This document shows, one piece after another, positions 7,381-15,675 of a stretch of DNA of 64,000 bases. Positions within the stretch are counted from its first letter, which is position 1, and every line of letters starts with the position of its first letter. Origin of the DNA: Amycolatopsis dendrobii. GTDB taxonomy: Bacteria; Actinomycetota; Actinomycetes; Mycobacteriales; Pseudonocardiaceae. A model generated the notes under the pieces. The model searched no databases. It was not told where the DNA came from and was given only the letters and a program-made list of their open reading frames with translations. The stretch is from NCBI RefSeq assembly GCF_014145675.1, contig NZ_JACGZW010000024.1, positions 23,725-87,724 of the forward strand. The letters run 5' to 3'. The translations under genes and the position numbers were made by a program.

Positions 7381-8687
7381 TTCCCGACCGTCGCGTTCAT
7401 GTTCGCCGAGAACTGCTCGGGCGTGATCTGCTTGAGGAACAGCTGGTCCAGGTTGTTCAGCAGCGCGTCGGCCTGTCCGGGCGAAAGGGCCTGGTCCCAG
7501 GAGAGCTGGAAATTCGGCGCGTTCCGCGCCAGTCCGTACACATAGGACAGATACGCCGGGTCAGGGGCCTTGGCCAGTTTGGCCTCGATCCCGTTCACCG
7601 GCGGCACCGCGCCCCCGGCGAGCAGCGCGTCGACGTAGGTGTCGTTCATGACGCCCTCGCGCAGGTACTTCACCGCTGCCTGTTTCTGCGCGTCGGAGGC
7701 GTGCGCGGACACCGACCAGAAGTTCGCCGGGTTCCCGACGATGTCGGCCGGATCGCCCTTCCCTCCCGGCACGACCGGGAAGCCGAGCCAGCCGAGTTTG
7801 CCCGCGGCGAAACCGGGGTCGGCTTCCTTGATGGTGGGGAACGCCCACGAACCCATCAGGTACATCGCCGCCTTGCCGGTGTAGAGCAGGGCGAGGTCGG
7901 CGTTGCTGTCGGTGCTGATCGAATTGAACCCCTTGGCGAATCCGCCCGCGTCGACGAGCTGCTGGATCTTGCGGTTCGCGTCCAGGATCGCGGGATCGGA
8001 CCAGGCGCCCGGCTTGTTCGCGGCGATCGCGGCGAAGACGCCCGGCCCGCCGATCCGGTCGACCAGGTACTCCTCCCACATCAGCTGCGGCCATTTGCTT
8101 TGCCCGCCGAGGGAGAACGGGGCGACCCCGGCCGCGGTGAACTTCGGGACGAGCGCCATCAGCTCGTCCCAGGTCTTCGGCGGCTGCGCGCCCACCCGGG
8201 CGAAGAGATCCTTGTTGTAGAACAGGAAAACCGGCTGCATGCTGTTGTTCGGCACGGCGTAGGTCTTTCCGTCCAGCACCCCGGTTTTCGCCACCGAGGG
8301 CAGGAAGCGGCCGGTCAGCGCGGGATCCTTCCGCACCTCCGGGGTCAGGTCCATGATTTTCCCGGCCGCGACCCAGGATTTCAGCATCCCGCCGTTGCCC
8401 CAGCTGAACACCAGGGTGGGCGCCTGGTCGGCGCCGACGGCCGAGCGGATCTTCTGCTTGTACGCGTCGTTGCCGAAGAACTGCCCCTCGACGCCGCCGC
8501 TGGCGAACGAAGTGCGGAACACCTGCTCGTCGCCGCCGGTCAGCGCCCATGCCGTCGCCTTCCCCCCGGCGGCGGCCGTGGGCCCGCTCGTGCCGCACGC
8601 CGCGGTCAAGGCCAGCAGAGCCGCGAACCCGGTCGCCGCGAGCGTCGTCCGCGTCCCGCGGACCGTCCGGCGAGTACCCAGTTTCAT
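7377..8687 (-). CDS. Sugar-binding lipoprotein of the ABC importer
   Basis: A 436-residue extracellular solute-binding protein (family 1). It has a basic N-region, a hydrophobic core and the lipobox LTAAC at about residues 27-31, so it is anchored by a lipidated Cys after signal peptidase II cleavage. The body has the features of MalE/CebE/BxlE-like proteins (e.g. YAVPNNSMQPVFLFYNKDLF and AAMYLMGSWAFP). It is the first gene of the minus-strand operon and is divergent from the LacI gene over a 150-bp control region holding two identical operators. It captures a mono- or oligosaccharide outside the membrane; xylobiose is my best guess from the neighbours. Confidence 0.9.
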   Translation of the reverse strand: MKLGTRRTVRGTRTTLAATGFAALLALTAACGTSGPTAAAGGKATAWALTGGDEQVFRTSFASGGVEGQFFGNDAYKQKIRSAVGADQAPTLVFSWGNGGMLKSWVAAGKIMDLTPEVRKDPALTGRFLPSVAKTGVLDGKTYAVPNNSMQPVFLFYNKDLFARVGAQPPKTWDELMALVPKFTAAGVAPFSLGGQSKWPQLMWEEYLVDRIGGPGVFAAIAANKPGAWSDPAILDANRKIQQLVDAGGFAKGFNSISTDSNADLALLYTGKAAMYLMGSWAFPTIKEADPGFAAGKLGWLGFPVVPGGKGDPADIVGNPANFWSVSAHASDAQKQAAVKYLREGVMNDTYVDALLAGGAVPPVNGIEAKLAKAPDPAYLSYVYGLARNAPNFQLSWDQALSPGQADALLNNLDQLFLKQITPEQFSANMNATVGK

Positions 8688-8709
8688 GATGCACCTTCCG
8701 CTCCGAAGG

Positions 8710-8725
8710 TTCGAAAAGTTTCGAA
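8710..8725. promoter_or_regulatory. LacI-family operator 1 (TTCGAAA-NN-TTTCGAA)
   Basis: A perfect dyad with two free central bases (AG), lying 22 bp upstream of the binding-protein start codon, where it would block the minus-strand operon. The same dyad recurs exactly 100 bp to the right. I recall that the xylobiose operon repressor BxlR of a thermophilic Streptomyces was reported to use CGAA...TTCG sites, which fits; this was not checked. Confidence 0.75.
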
Positions 8726-8809
8726 AACTTCCCGTGGGCTGGCCGAAATCTAGGGTAGTGATTCGGGCCAGTCAAGTGCTAACTTCCCTTTCACAGCCAG
8801 CAATCACGG

Positions 8810-8825
8810 TTCGAAACATTTCGAA
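8810..8825. promoter_or_regulatory. LacI-family operator 2 (TTCGAAA-NN-TTTCGAA)
   Basis: Identical to operator 1 apart from the two central bases (CA). It abuts the ribosome site (AAAGGAGG) of the LacI gene, so the repressor would control its own gene and the GH3 gene as well as the divergent importer. The 100-bp centre-to-centre distance could allow DNA looping. Confidence 0.75.
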
Positions 8826-8838
8826 AGGAGGGGGCCCG

Positions 8839-9882
8839 ATGCCGTCCCGCAACGGCGCGAGGCTCGCGGCGGTCGCCGAAGCCGCCGGCGTCTCGCTGCC
8901 GACCGTCTCGAAGGTGCTCAACGGGCGGTCCGACGTGGCCGCGCGCACCCGCGCCAGAGTGGAACAAGCGTTGCGGGAGGCCGGATACGTGCCGCGCGGC
9001 GGGAGCCGGAACGCCCCCGCGACCCGGATCGTCGATGTCGTGTTCGACGATCTCGTCAGCCCGTACGCGCTCGAAGTGCTGCGCGGGGTGACCGCCGCGG
9101 GCGCCGAACTCGGCACCGACGTGGTGGTGAGCCGGATGCCCGAAGCGGCGCCCGGCGGCCCGCTCAGCCCCGAGGACCAGTGGACGCACCGGCTCAAGGG
9201 CAACGGCCGGGCCGGCCTGATCGTCGTGACCTCCGAACTCTCGCTCGCCCAGGTCGAAAGCTTCGAACGCGCCGGGCTGCCGCTGGTGGTCATCGACCCG
9301 ATCAACCTGCCGAGGACCGAGGTCGCCAGCGTCGGCGCGACGAACTGGTCCGGCGGGATCGCTGCCGCGGAGCACCTGCTGAGCCTCGGGCACCGGCGCA
9401 TCGCGTTCGCCGGCGGGCCGGTCGGGGCCTCCTGCAGCCAGGCCCGGCTGCACGGCTACCGCGCCGCCCTCGACAACGCGGGCGTCGCCTTCGACCCGGA
9501 ACTGGTGCGCCACGGCGACTTCGGCCATCCGGCCGGGCTGGAGATCGGAAACCGCTTGCTGGCCATGGAAAATCCGCCGACCGCGGTGTTCGCCGCCAGC
9601 GACGCCACCGCGCTCGGCGTGCTGGAAGCCGCCCGGCAGCGGGGATTGCGGGTGCCGCAGGACCTGAGCGTCGTCGGCTTCGACGACACCATGCTCGCCG
9701 GGCTCGCCACCCCGCCGCTGACCGTGATCCGGCAGCCGCTGCACGACATGGGCCGGGTCGCGCTGCGCACCCTGCTCAAGCTGATTTCCGGGCAGACGCT
9801 CGATTCCCACCACGTCGAACTCGCGACCCATCTCGTCGTGCGCGATTCGACCGCCCCCGCAGCCGACCGAGGAGCACGATGA
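8839..9882 (+). CDS. LacI-family transcriptional repressor of the importer/GH3 locus
   Basis: A 347-residue regulator. The start ATG at 8839 follows AAAGGAGG. Residues 6-55 are a LacI helix-turn-helix (RLAAVAEAAGVSLPTVSKVLNG, then the hinge helix with RVEQALREAGYVPRG). The rest is a periplasmic-binding-protein-like sensor (VFDDLVSPYALEVLRGV..., CSQARLHGYRAAL, VFAASDATALGVLEAARQRGLRVP, SVVGFDDT). It overlaps the GH3 gene by 4 bp (ATGA). It should bind the two TTCGAAA dyads and release them when the imported sugar is present. Confidence 0.9.
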   Translation: MPSRNGARLAAVAEAAGVSLPTVSKVLNGRSDVAARTRARVEQALREAGYVPRGGSRNAPATRIVDVVFDDLVSPYALEVLRGVTAAGAELGTDVVVSRMPEAAPGGPLSPEDQWTHRLKGNGRAGLIVVTSELSLAQVESFERAGLPLVVIDPINLPRTEVASVGATNWSGGIAAAEHLLSLGHRRIAFAGGPVGASCSQARLHGYRAALDNAGVAFDPELVRHGDFGHPAGLEIGNRLLAMENPPTAVFAASDATALGVLEAARQRGLRVPQDLSVVGFDDTMLAGLATPPLTVIRQPLHDMGRVALRTLLKLISGQTLDSHHVELATHLVVRDSTAPAADRGAR

Positions 9883-12191
9883 GCCGCTGGCACGACCGGA
9901 CCCTCTCCCCCGCCGAACGCGCGGACGCGCTGCTGGCCGGGATGACGCTCGAGGAGAAGGTCGCCCAGCTGGGCAGCGCGTGGCCCGGCAATCAGGAGAT
10001 CAGCGGGAACGTCGCTCCCATGCAGGACGTTTTCGCCCGCGGCGAGGTCCCGTTCGACCAGGTGCGCGCGGACGGGATCGGGCACCTCACCCGCCCGTTC
10101 GGCACGGCGCCGGTGAGCGCGGCCGACGGCGTCGCCCGGATCGCCGCGCTGCAGCGCGAAATCGTCTCCGGGACCCGGCTCGGCATCCCGGCGATCGTGC
10201 ACGAAGAGTGCCTCACCGGCTTCACCACCCTCGGCGCCACGGTCTACCCCACCGCGCTCGCCTGGGCGGCGACCTTCGATCCCGGTCTCGTCGAGCGGAT
10301 GGCCACCGCCATCGCGGAGGACATGCGCGCGGTCGGCGTGCATCAAGGGCTTTCGCCCGTGCTCGACGTCGTGCGCGACTACCGCTGGGGCCGCACCGAG
10401 GAAACCCTCGGCGAAGACCCGTACCTCGTCGGCATGATGGGCACCGCTTATGTCCGCGGCCTGGAGAAGGCCGGGATCATCGCGACGCTGAAGCATTTCG
10501 CCGGCTACTCCGCGTCCCGGGCGGCCCGCAACCACGCGCCGGTTTCGATCGGGCCGCGCGAACTGCGCGACGTCGTCCTGCCGCCGTTCGAGATGGCGGT
10601 GCGCGAGGGCGGGGCCCGCTCGGTCATGAACTCCTACACCGACCTCGACGGCGTGCCCGCCGCGGCCAGCAAAGCGCTGCTCAGCACGATTCTGCGCGAG
10701 GAATGGGGTTTCGACGGAGTCGTCGTCTCCGACTATTGGGCCATCGCGTTCCTCAAGAGCATGCACCGCGTGGCCGCCACCGCGGGTGCGGCGGGCGCGC
10801 TCGCGCTGGCCGCCGGGATCGACGTCGAACTGCCGGACACCCTGTGCTACAGCAAGGAATTGACCGAACTGGTCCGTTCCGGGGAGGTCCCCGAGGCGCT
10901 CGTCGACCGGGCCGCGGGCCGCCTCCTGCGGCAGAAGGCCGAACTGGGCCTGCTCGACGCGGACTGGGCTCCGCGGGCCGCGCCGGTCGATCTGGATTCG
11001 CCGCGCAACCGGGCCCTCGCCCGGGAAATCGCCGAGAAGTCCGTCGTGCTGCTCGCCAACGACGGCACGCTTCCGCTGTCCGCCCGGGAATCCGCCGGGA
11101 AAATCGCCCTCGTCGGGCCGTGCGCCGACGACCCGCTGGTCTTCCTCGGCTGCTATTCCTACCCCAACCACGTCCTGCCGCGGCACCCCGAATTCGGCCT
11201 CGGCGTAAGCGTTCCGTCCCTGGCCGACGCGCTGCGGCTCGAACTGCCCGCAGCCGAGATCACGGTGCACCAAGGCTGCCCCATCCTCGACGAGGACCGC
11301 TCCGGCATCGCCGCCGCGGCGGTCGCCGCGGAAGCCGCCGATGTGTGCGTCGCCGTCGTCGGCGACCGGGCGGGCATGTTCGGCCTCGGCACCTCCGGCG
11401 AGGGCTGCGACGCCCCCGACCTGAGCCTCCCCGGCGTCCAGGACGAACTCCTCGACGCGCTCCTGGCGACCGGCACCCCGGTCGTGGTCGTGGTGGTCTC
11501 CGGCCGTCCGTACGCCCTCGGCCGCCACGCCGGCCGCGCCGCCGCCGCGGTCCAGGCGTTCCTGCCGGGCGAGGAGGGCGGCGGCGCCGTCGCCGGGATC
11601 CTGTCCGGCCGGACCGCCCCGTCCGGGAAACTGCCGGTGCAGGTCCCCCGCGTGCCCGGCGGCTCGCCCGGCACCTACCTGGCCCCGCCGCTGGGCCGCG
11701 ACAGCGAGGGCATCAGCAACCTCGACCCGACCCCGCTGTTCCCGTTCGGCCATGGCCTGTCCTACACCACGTTCGCCTACTCGGACCTGCGGCTGAGCGC
11801 CTCCGAGATTCCCACCGACGGCGAACTGTCGGTTTCGGTCACCGTCCGCAACACCGGCGAACGCGCGGCGGACGAAATCGTGCAGCTGTACCTGAACGAC
11901 GTGCACGCCCAGGTCGCCCGCCCCGTCCGGCAGCTCGCCGGCTTCGCCCGGGTGCCGCTCGAGGCAGGCCGCGCCGCCCGGGTCACGTTCGCGCTGCACG
12001 CCGACCGCACCAGCTTCACCGGACTCGACCTGCGCCGGATCGTCGAGCCCGGGACGATCGAGGTCCTGGCCGGGCCGTCCGCGGGCGACCTGCCCTGCAC
12101 CGGTTCGTTCGAACTCACCGGCCCGGTCCGCGAAGCGGGCCACGACCGGGTCTTGGTCACGCCGGTGTCGATCACGCCGCTTCCCGGGTGA
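9879..12191 (+). CDS. Glycoside hydrolase family 3 (beta-xylosidase/beta-glucosidase type)
   Basis: A 770-residue enzyme without a signal peptide, so it acts on imported sugar in the cytoplasm. The N-terminal barrel has KHFAGYSASRAARNHAP (substrate binding) and the nucleophile Asp285 in GVVVSDY. The second alpha/beta domain begins near residue 390 (SVVLLANDGTLPL), and a fibronectin-III-like C-terminal domain covers about 650-750 (FPFGHGLSYTTFAYSDL, VTVRNTGERAADEIVQLYL). The ATG overlaps the LacI stop codon (ATGA), with GAGGAG upstream. Beta-xylosidase, cleaving xylobiose brought in by the divergent importer, is the favoured role; beta-glucosidase is possible. Confidence 0.88.
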   Translation: MSRWHDRTLSPAERADALLAGMTLEEKVAQLGSAWPGNQEISGNVAPMQDVFARGEVPFDQVRADGIGHLTRPFGTAPVSAADGVARIAALQREIVSGTRLGIPAIVHEECLTGFTTLGATVYPTALAWAATFDPGLVERMATAIAEDMRAVGVHQGLSPVLDVVRDYRWGRTEETLGEDPYLVGMMGTAYVRGLEKAGIIATLKHFAGYSASRAARNHAPVSIGPRELRDVVLPPFEMAVREGGARSVMNSYTDLDGVPAAASKALLSTILREEWGFDGVVVSDYWAIAFLKSMHRVAATAGAAGALALAAGIDVELPDTLCYSKELTELVRSGEVPEALVDRAAGRLLRQKAELGLLDADWAPRAAPVDLDSPRNRALAREIAEKSVVLLANDGTLPLSARESAGKIALVGPCADDPLVFLGCYSYPNHVLPRHPEFGLGVSVPSLADALRLELPAAEITVHQGCPILDEDRSGIAAAAVAAEAADVCVAVVGDRAGMFGLGTSGEGCDAPDLSLPGVQDELLDALLATGTPVVVVVVSGRPYALGRHAGRAAAAVQAFLPGEEGGGAVAGILSGRTAPSGKLPVQVPRVPGGSPGTYLAPPLGRDSEGISNLDPTPLFPFGHGLSYTTFAYSDLRLSASEIPTDGELSVSVTVRNTGERAADEIVQLYLNDVHAQVARPVRQLAGFARVPLEAGRAARVTFALHADRTSFTGLDLRRIVEPGTIEVLAGPSAGDLPCTGSFELTGPVREAGHDRVLVTPVSITPLPG

Positions 12192-12288
12192 CCGGAGCGC
12201 GCTGGGCGGAAAAACTCAGACCCCGCAACGGTTTTCCGGGAACGAGTCGCGCGAGCGGACCTCCCCGCAGCAGGCCGGACCGACGAGG

Positions 12289-13740
12289 TCAGGAGCGGAA
12301 CCGCTGCACGTCGATCCCGTACTGCGCCAGCTTCCGGTAGACCGTGGCGCGGCCCATGCCGAGCTGCTCGGCGGCCTGCACCACCGTCGCACCGGGTTGG
12401 GACAGGCAGCGGACTATTTCGTCCCGCTCCAGTGCCTGCATGCGATTCAGCCGGTGCCCGGCGTTCGCGAAGATCTCCGCTGGCAAGTGCTGGAGGTCGA
12501 TGTTCCCGGAACGCGCGGCCGCCTTCTGGATCACCCGCCGGAGCTGCTTGACGTTCTCCGGCCAGTCGTAGGCGGTCAACGCCCGCGCAGCCGCAGGCGT
12601 GAACTGCGCCGGGCGGCCACGGGCGCGGTGCGCGAAATGCTGCGCCAGTGGCAGCACATCGTCCGGCCGGAGCCGCAGCGGGGGAACTTCGACCACCGTG
12701 TCCACGATGGGCGCCAGGGAGGCTGGAACCGCGTCCGAAGCAGCGGTCAGCACGAACGGGGCGACACCGTCGTCCTGGCGCAGCGACAGGAACCGGGCGG
12801 CCAGCTCGCTCGCGGCCCACGCGGGCAAGGTGTCCGCTCCGGACACGACGACGCACGTGTCGGCCTTGCCCAGTTCGGGTTCCCACACCCGCAGCCACTG
12901 GCGCACCTCGTCCGGCGCGGGAGGGCGGGCGTTGAGCAGCCGTTCGCGGGTGCGCAGTTCCCGGCGCGCGAGTGCGGCCAGCGCTGTCTTGCCGGCGCCG
13001 GATTCGCCGGTCACCAGCACCGTCCGGCCTTGCCGCATCGCCTCGAACGCCTCGACCAGCGGATGCTGCCAGGCCGCCGACAACCGCGGCGGGTCGAGGC
13101 GTTCGGAGTACATCCGGTACACCTCGCCGCGCGGCACCGGGCGCGGCTGCCTCCCCGAAGCGCGGGCGAGCATCAGCGCGCTCGTGTGCCCGGCCGCCGT
13201 CTGCGCGAGAGCCAGCAGCAGGTCCGACGACTGTTCCGACCACGTGGTGAGATTGACGCTTCCTGCGAGCGCGCCGCTCAGCGGATCGAGAACCGGCACC
13301 GCCGCGCACGTGTAACCGCGCAAGCTGGTGCAGTAATGCTCCCCCGCGCGCACCAGCGACGGCGTGCGGTCCGCGAGGGCGAGCCCGAGGCCGTTGGTGC
13401 CCGCGTTGCTCTCGGCGAAGTAGAAGCCGGGCGCCAGATGCACCCGGTCGAGCGACTTGGTGATGCCCGCGTCCCCGCAGATCCGGCTGAGGACCAGGCC
13501 CTCGCTGTCGGTGAGCATCAGGCTGATCGGCTCGTTCGCGAGCGTCGCCTGCAAACCCCGCAGCACCTCGAGGCCGCATTCGTACAGCAGAGACTCCGTG
13601 TCGACCGAGCCGCTGAACACCGGGTTCACCTCGTCCTCGGGCACCCCGTAGTGCTCGCTGCGCTGCCACGACGCGCGCAGCCGCGGCGCGTTCGCGCTCG
13701 GCACGGCGGGCGGGCCGGATTCGTGCGAGCTGTTCGGCAC
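12289..13740 (-). CDS. GAF / AAA+ / Fis-type activator resembling MimR, without the sigma-54 loop
   Basis: A 483-residue regulator. A GAF-like sensor covers about 45-190 (AESNAGTNGLGLALADR at 110-126, TCAAVPVLDPLSGALAGSV). A reduced AAA+ domain has Walker A GESGAGKT at 245-252, and the C-terminus is a Fis helix-turn-helix (VQAAEQLGMGRATVYRKL). The GAFTGA loop that sigma-54 activators need is absent between Walker A and the C-terminal half, as in actinobacterial AcoR/MimR-type activators. In mycobacteria MimR switches on the propane/phenol monooxygenase genes. It is divergent from the amidohydrolase operon over a perfect dyad. The inducer is unknown, probably an alcohol, ketone or phenol. Confidence 0.8.
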   Translation of the reverse strand: MPNSSHESGPPAVPSANAPRLRASWQRSEHYGVPEDEVNPVFSGSVDTESLLYECGLEVLRGLQATLANEPISLMLTDSEGLVLSRICGDAGITKSLDRVHLAPGFYFAESNAGTNGLGLALADRTPSLVRAGEHYCTSLRGYTCAAVPVLDPLSGALAGSVNLTTWSEQSSDLLLALAQTAAGHTSALMLARASGRQPRPVPRGEVYRMYSERLDPPRLSAAWQHPLVEAFEAMRQGRTVLVTGESGAGKTALAALARRELRTRERLLNARPPAPDEVRQWLRVWEPELGKADTCVVVSGADTLPAWAASELAARFLSLRQDDGVAPFVLTAASDAVPASLAPIVDTVVEVPPLRLRPDDVLPLAQHFAHRARGRPAQFTPAAARALTAYDWPENVKQLRRVIQKAAARSGNIDLQHLPAEIFANAGHRLNRMQALERDEIVRCLSQPGATVVQAAEQLGMGRATVYRKLAQYGIDVQRFRS

Positions 13741-13818
13741 ATCGACCTCCCGGGAGACGCGGCACTGCGTCCGTCCTGGTCCAGGCTAGCCGCGCGAGCG
13801 TAACCCGCGAACGCGTCC

Positions 13819-13839
13819 GGTGTCTCAAAGTGAGACACC
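13819..13839. promoter_or_regulatory. Perfect 9+9 bp dyad between the activator and the amidohydrolase operon
   Basis: GGTGTCTCA and TGAGACACC are separated by AAG. The dyad sits about 80 bp upstream of both divergent start codons, the right place for an upstream activating site of the MimR-like regulator. A near copy of its left half lies upstream of the diiron monooxygenase operon at 63.80 kb. Confidence 0.7.
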
Positions 13840-13921
13840 GGGGCCCTCCCCCGCCCGCCGCGTCCGCCCTACCGTCCGAGTCCGGACGTGCCAGTGCGGT
13901 CACGACGCGGAGAGGAAACCC

Positions 13922-14947
13922 ATGTACACCAAGGACGGCGAGAGCTACTACATCCTGGACGCACACGTCGCGCTCTGGGACGCCCGCCCGGAGAACCAGC
14001 GCAACATCCACGGCAAGCAGTTCATCGACTGCTTCTACGACTACCACCGCAACCTCAGCCCGGAATCCGAGGTGTGGCCGTACGAGGAGTACCTCTACCA
14101 GGGCGGCGACCGGCTCCTGAAAGACCTGTTCGCCGACGGCTACGTGGACCACGCGATCTTCCAGCCCGCGGCGCTGCCCGCCTTCTACACCAACGGTTTC
14201 GGCCAGACCGAGGAAGCGTTCGCGCTGGCGCAGCAGCATCCGGACAAGCTCACCTACAACCACTGCTGGGACCCGCGTTTCGGCGAGGACGGGTTGAAGC
14301 AGCTGCGCGAGGACGCCAAACGGTTCAACTTGAAAGGCGTCAAGCTCTACACCGCCGAGTGGTTCGGCGATTCGCGCGGCTGGAAGCTCGACGACAAGTG
14401 GAGCTACCGCTACCTGGAAGCGGCGCAGGAGCTGGGCATCCGCAACATCCACATCCACAAGGGCCCCACCATCCGGCCGCTGGACCGCGACGCGTTCGAC
14501 GTCGCCGACGTGGACAAGGTCGCCACCGACTTCACCGAGCTGAACTTCGTCATCGAGCACTGCGGCCTGCCGCGGCTGGAGGACTTCTGCTGGATCGCCA
14601 CCCAGGAGCCGAACGTGCACGCCGGGCTCGCCGTCGCGATGCCGTTCATCCACACGCGGCCGCGCTACTTCGCGCAGATCATCGGCGAACTGCTGTACTG
14701 GCTCGACGAAAACCGGATCCAGTTCTCCAGCGACTACGCGATCTGGACGCCGAAGTGGCTCGTCGAGAAGTTCGTCGACTTCCAGATCCCCGAGGACATG
14801 ACGGAGTACCCGGCGCTCACCACCGAGGTCAAGAAGAAGATCCTCGGGCTCAACGCGGCGGCGATGTACGACATCGAGGTCCCGGAAGAGCTGCGCGTGG
14901 CCGACGACCCGGCGGAGGCGACACCGGAGGCGGTGTCGGTCGCGTGA
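13922..14947 (+). CDS. Amidohydrolase-2 family metal-dependent hydrolase (propane-monooxygenase-cluster type)
   Basis: A 341-residue TIM-barrel hydrolase. The metal-binding DAHV motif is near the N-terminus, with further ligands likely in IHIHKGP, VIEHCGL and SSDYAIW. Close relatives lie directly behind prm/mim (propane and phenol) monooxygenase genes in actinomycetes, where the protein is needed for, or accompanies, oxygenase assembly or acetone metabolism; its reaction is not settled. Here it is the first gene of the operon and no oxygenase precedes it. The stop codon overlaps the next ATG by one base. Confidence 0.85.
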   Translation: MYTKDGESYYILDAHVALWDARPENQRNIHGKQFIDCFYDYHRNLSPESEVWPYEEYLYQGGDRLLKDLFADGYVDHAIFQPAALPAFYTNGFGQTEEAFALAQQHPDKLTYNHCWDPRFGEDGLKQLREDAKRFNLKGVKLYTAEWFGDSRGWKLDDKWSYRYLEAAQELGIRNIHIHKGPTIRPLDRDAFDVADVDKVATDFTELNFVIEHCGLPRLEDFCWIATQEPNVHAGLAVAMPFIHTRPRYFAQIIGELLYWLDENRIQFSSDYAIWTPKWLVEKFVDFQIPEDMTEYPALTTEVKKKILGLNAAAMYDIEVPEELRVADDPAEATPEAVSVA

Positions 14948-15675
14948 TGCCCGCCCTGGAAGAGCGCGCCCGCGCGGCGCTGGACACCGTCTTCGACCCC
15001 GAACTCGACGAACCGATCACCGACCTGGGTTTCGTGCGTTCGCTCGAGGCCCGGGACGGGACGGTGACCGTGCATCTGCGGCTGCCGACTTCGTTCTGTT
15101 CGCCCAATTTCGCGTACCTGATGGCATCAGATGCGAAGGACGTGCTGACCGGTCTGCCCGAAGCGGAGCGGGTCGAGGTGCGGCTGGACGACCATCACGA
15201 TTCGGACCTGATCAACCGGGGTCTGGCCGCGGACGCGGGCTATCGCGGCACGTTCGGCAGCGAGGCGGAGAAAGACCTCGAAGAGTTGCGCCTGACGTTC
15301 CAGCGCAAGGCGCACACCGCGGCGATGGAGCGAGTGCTGACCGCACTGCTTCGTGCAGACCGCGACCTGGCCGAGGAAGCGCTGCACGACGTCACGCTCG
15401 GGGATCTGCCCGACGACCGCGCCACGCACGCCCTGCTGCGCCGCCGCGCCGCGCTCGGCCTCGCCACCGCCCCGGACCAACCGGTGCTCGTCGACGACCA
15501 CGGACGGCCGTACCCGAGGGAGGAAGTGCCGCTGCGGTTGCGGTTCGCACGGTCGGTCCGCATCTCCATGGACGGCAACGCGCACTTCTGCCGAGGCCTG
15601 CTCCGCACCCGCTACCCCGAGTCCGCGGCCGACCAGACGCCGCGCGAGCACGCAATCGCCAAGGAGGCGTCGTGA
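14947..15675 (+). CDS. DUF59/MIP18-family iron-sulfur assembly protein with extended C-terminus
   Basis: A 242-residue protein. Residues 1-80 form the MIP18/DUF59 domain (LDTVFDPELDEPITDLGFVRSL, then LPTSFCSPNFAYLMASD with the conserved Cys). Such domains help insert iron or Fe-S clusters. The remaining 160 residues are characteristic of the version found in propane-monooxygenase clusters, beside the amidohydrolase and alcohol dehydrogenase. It overlaps both neighbours (1 bp and 4 bp), so translation is coupled. It presumably matures a metalloenzyme, yet no oxygenase is in this operon. Confidence 0.8.
   Translation: MPALEERARAALDTVFDPELDEPITDLGFVRSLEARDGTVTVHLRLPTSFCSPNFAYLMASDAKDVLTGLPEAERVEVRLDDHHDSDLINRGLAADAGYRGTFGSEAEKDLEELRLTFQRKAHTAAMERVLTALLRADRDLAEEALHDVTLGDLPDDRATHALLRRRAALGLATAPDQPVLVDDHGRPYPREEVPLRLRFARSVRISMDGNAHFCRGLLRTRYPESAADQTPREHAIAKEAS

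Noticed and set aside
9456..12143. A long minus-strand open frame opposite the GH3 gene
   Set aside because: Low-complexity Gly/Arg/Val-rich translation; the plus-strand GH3 enzyme explains the coding signal.
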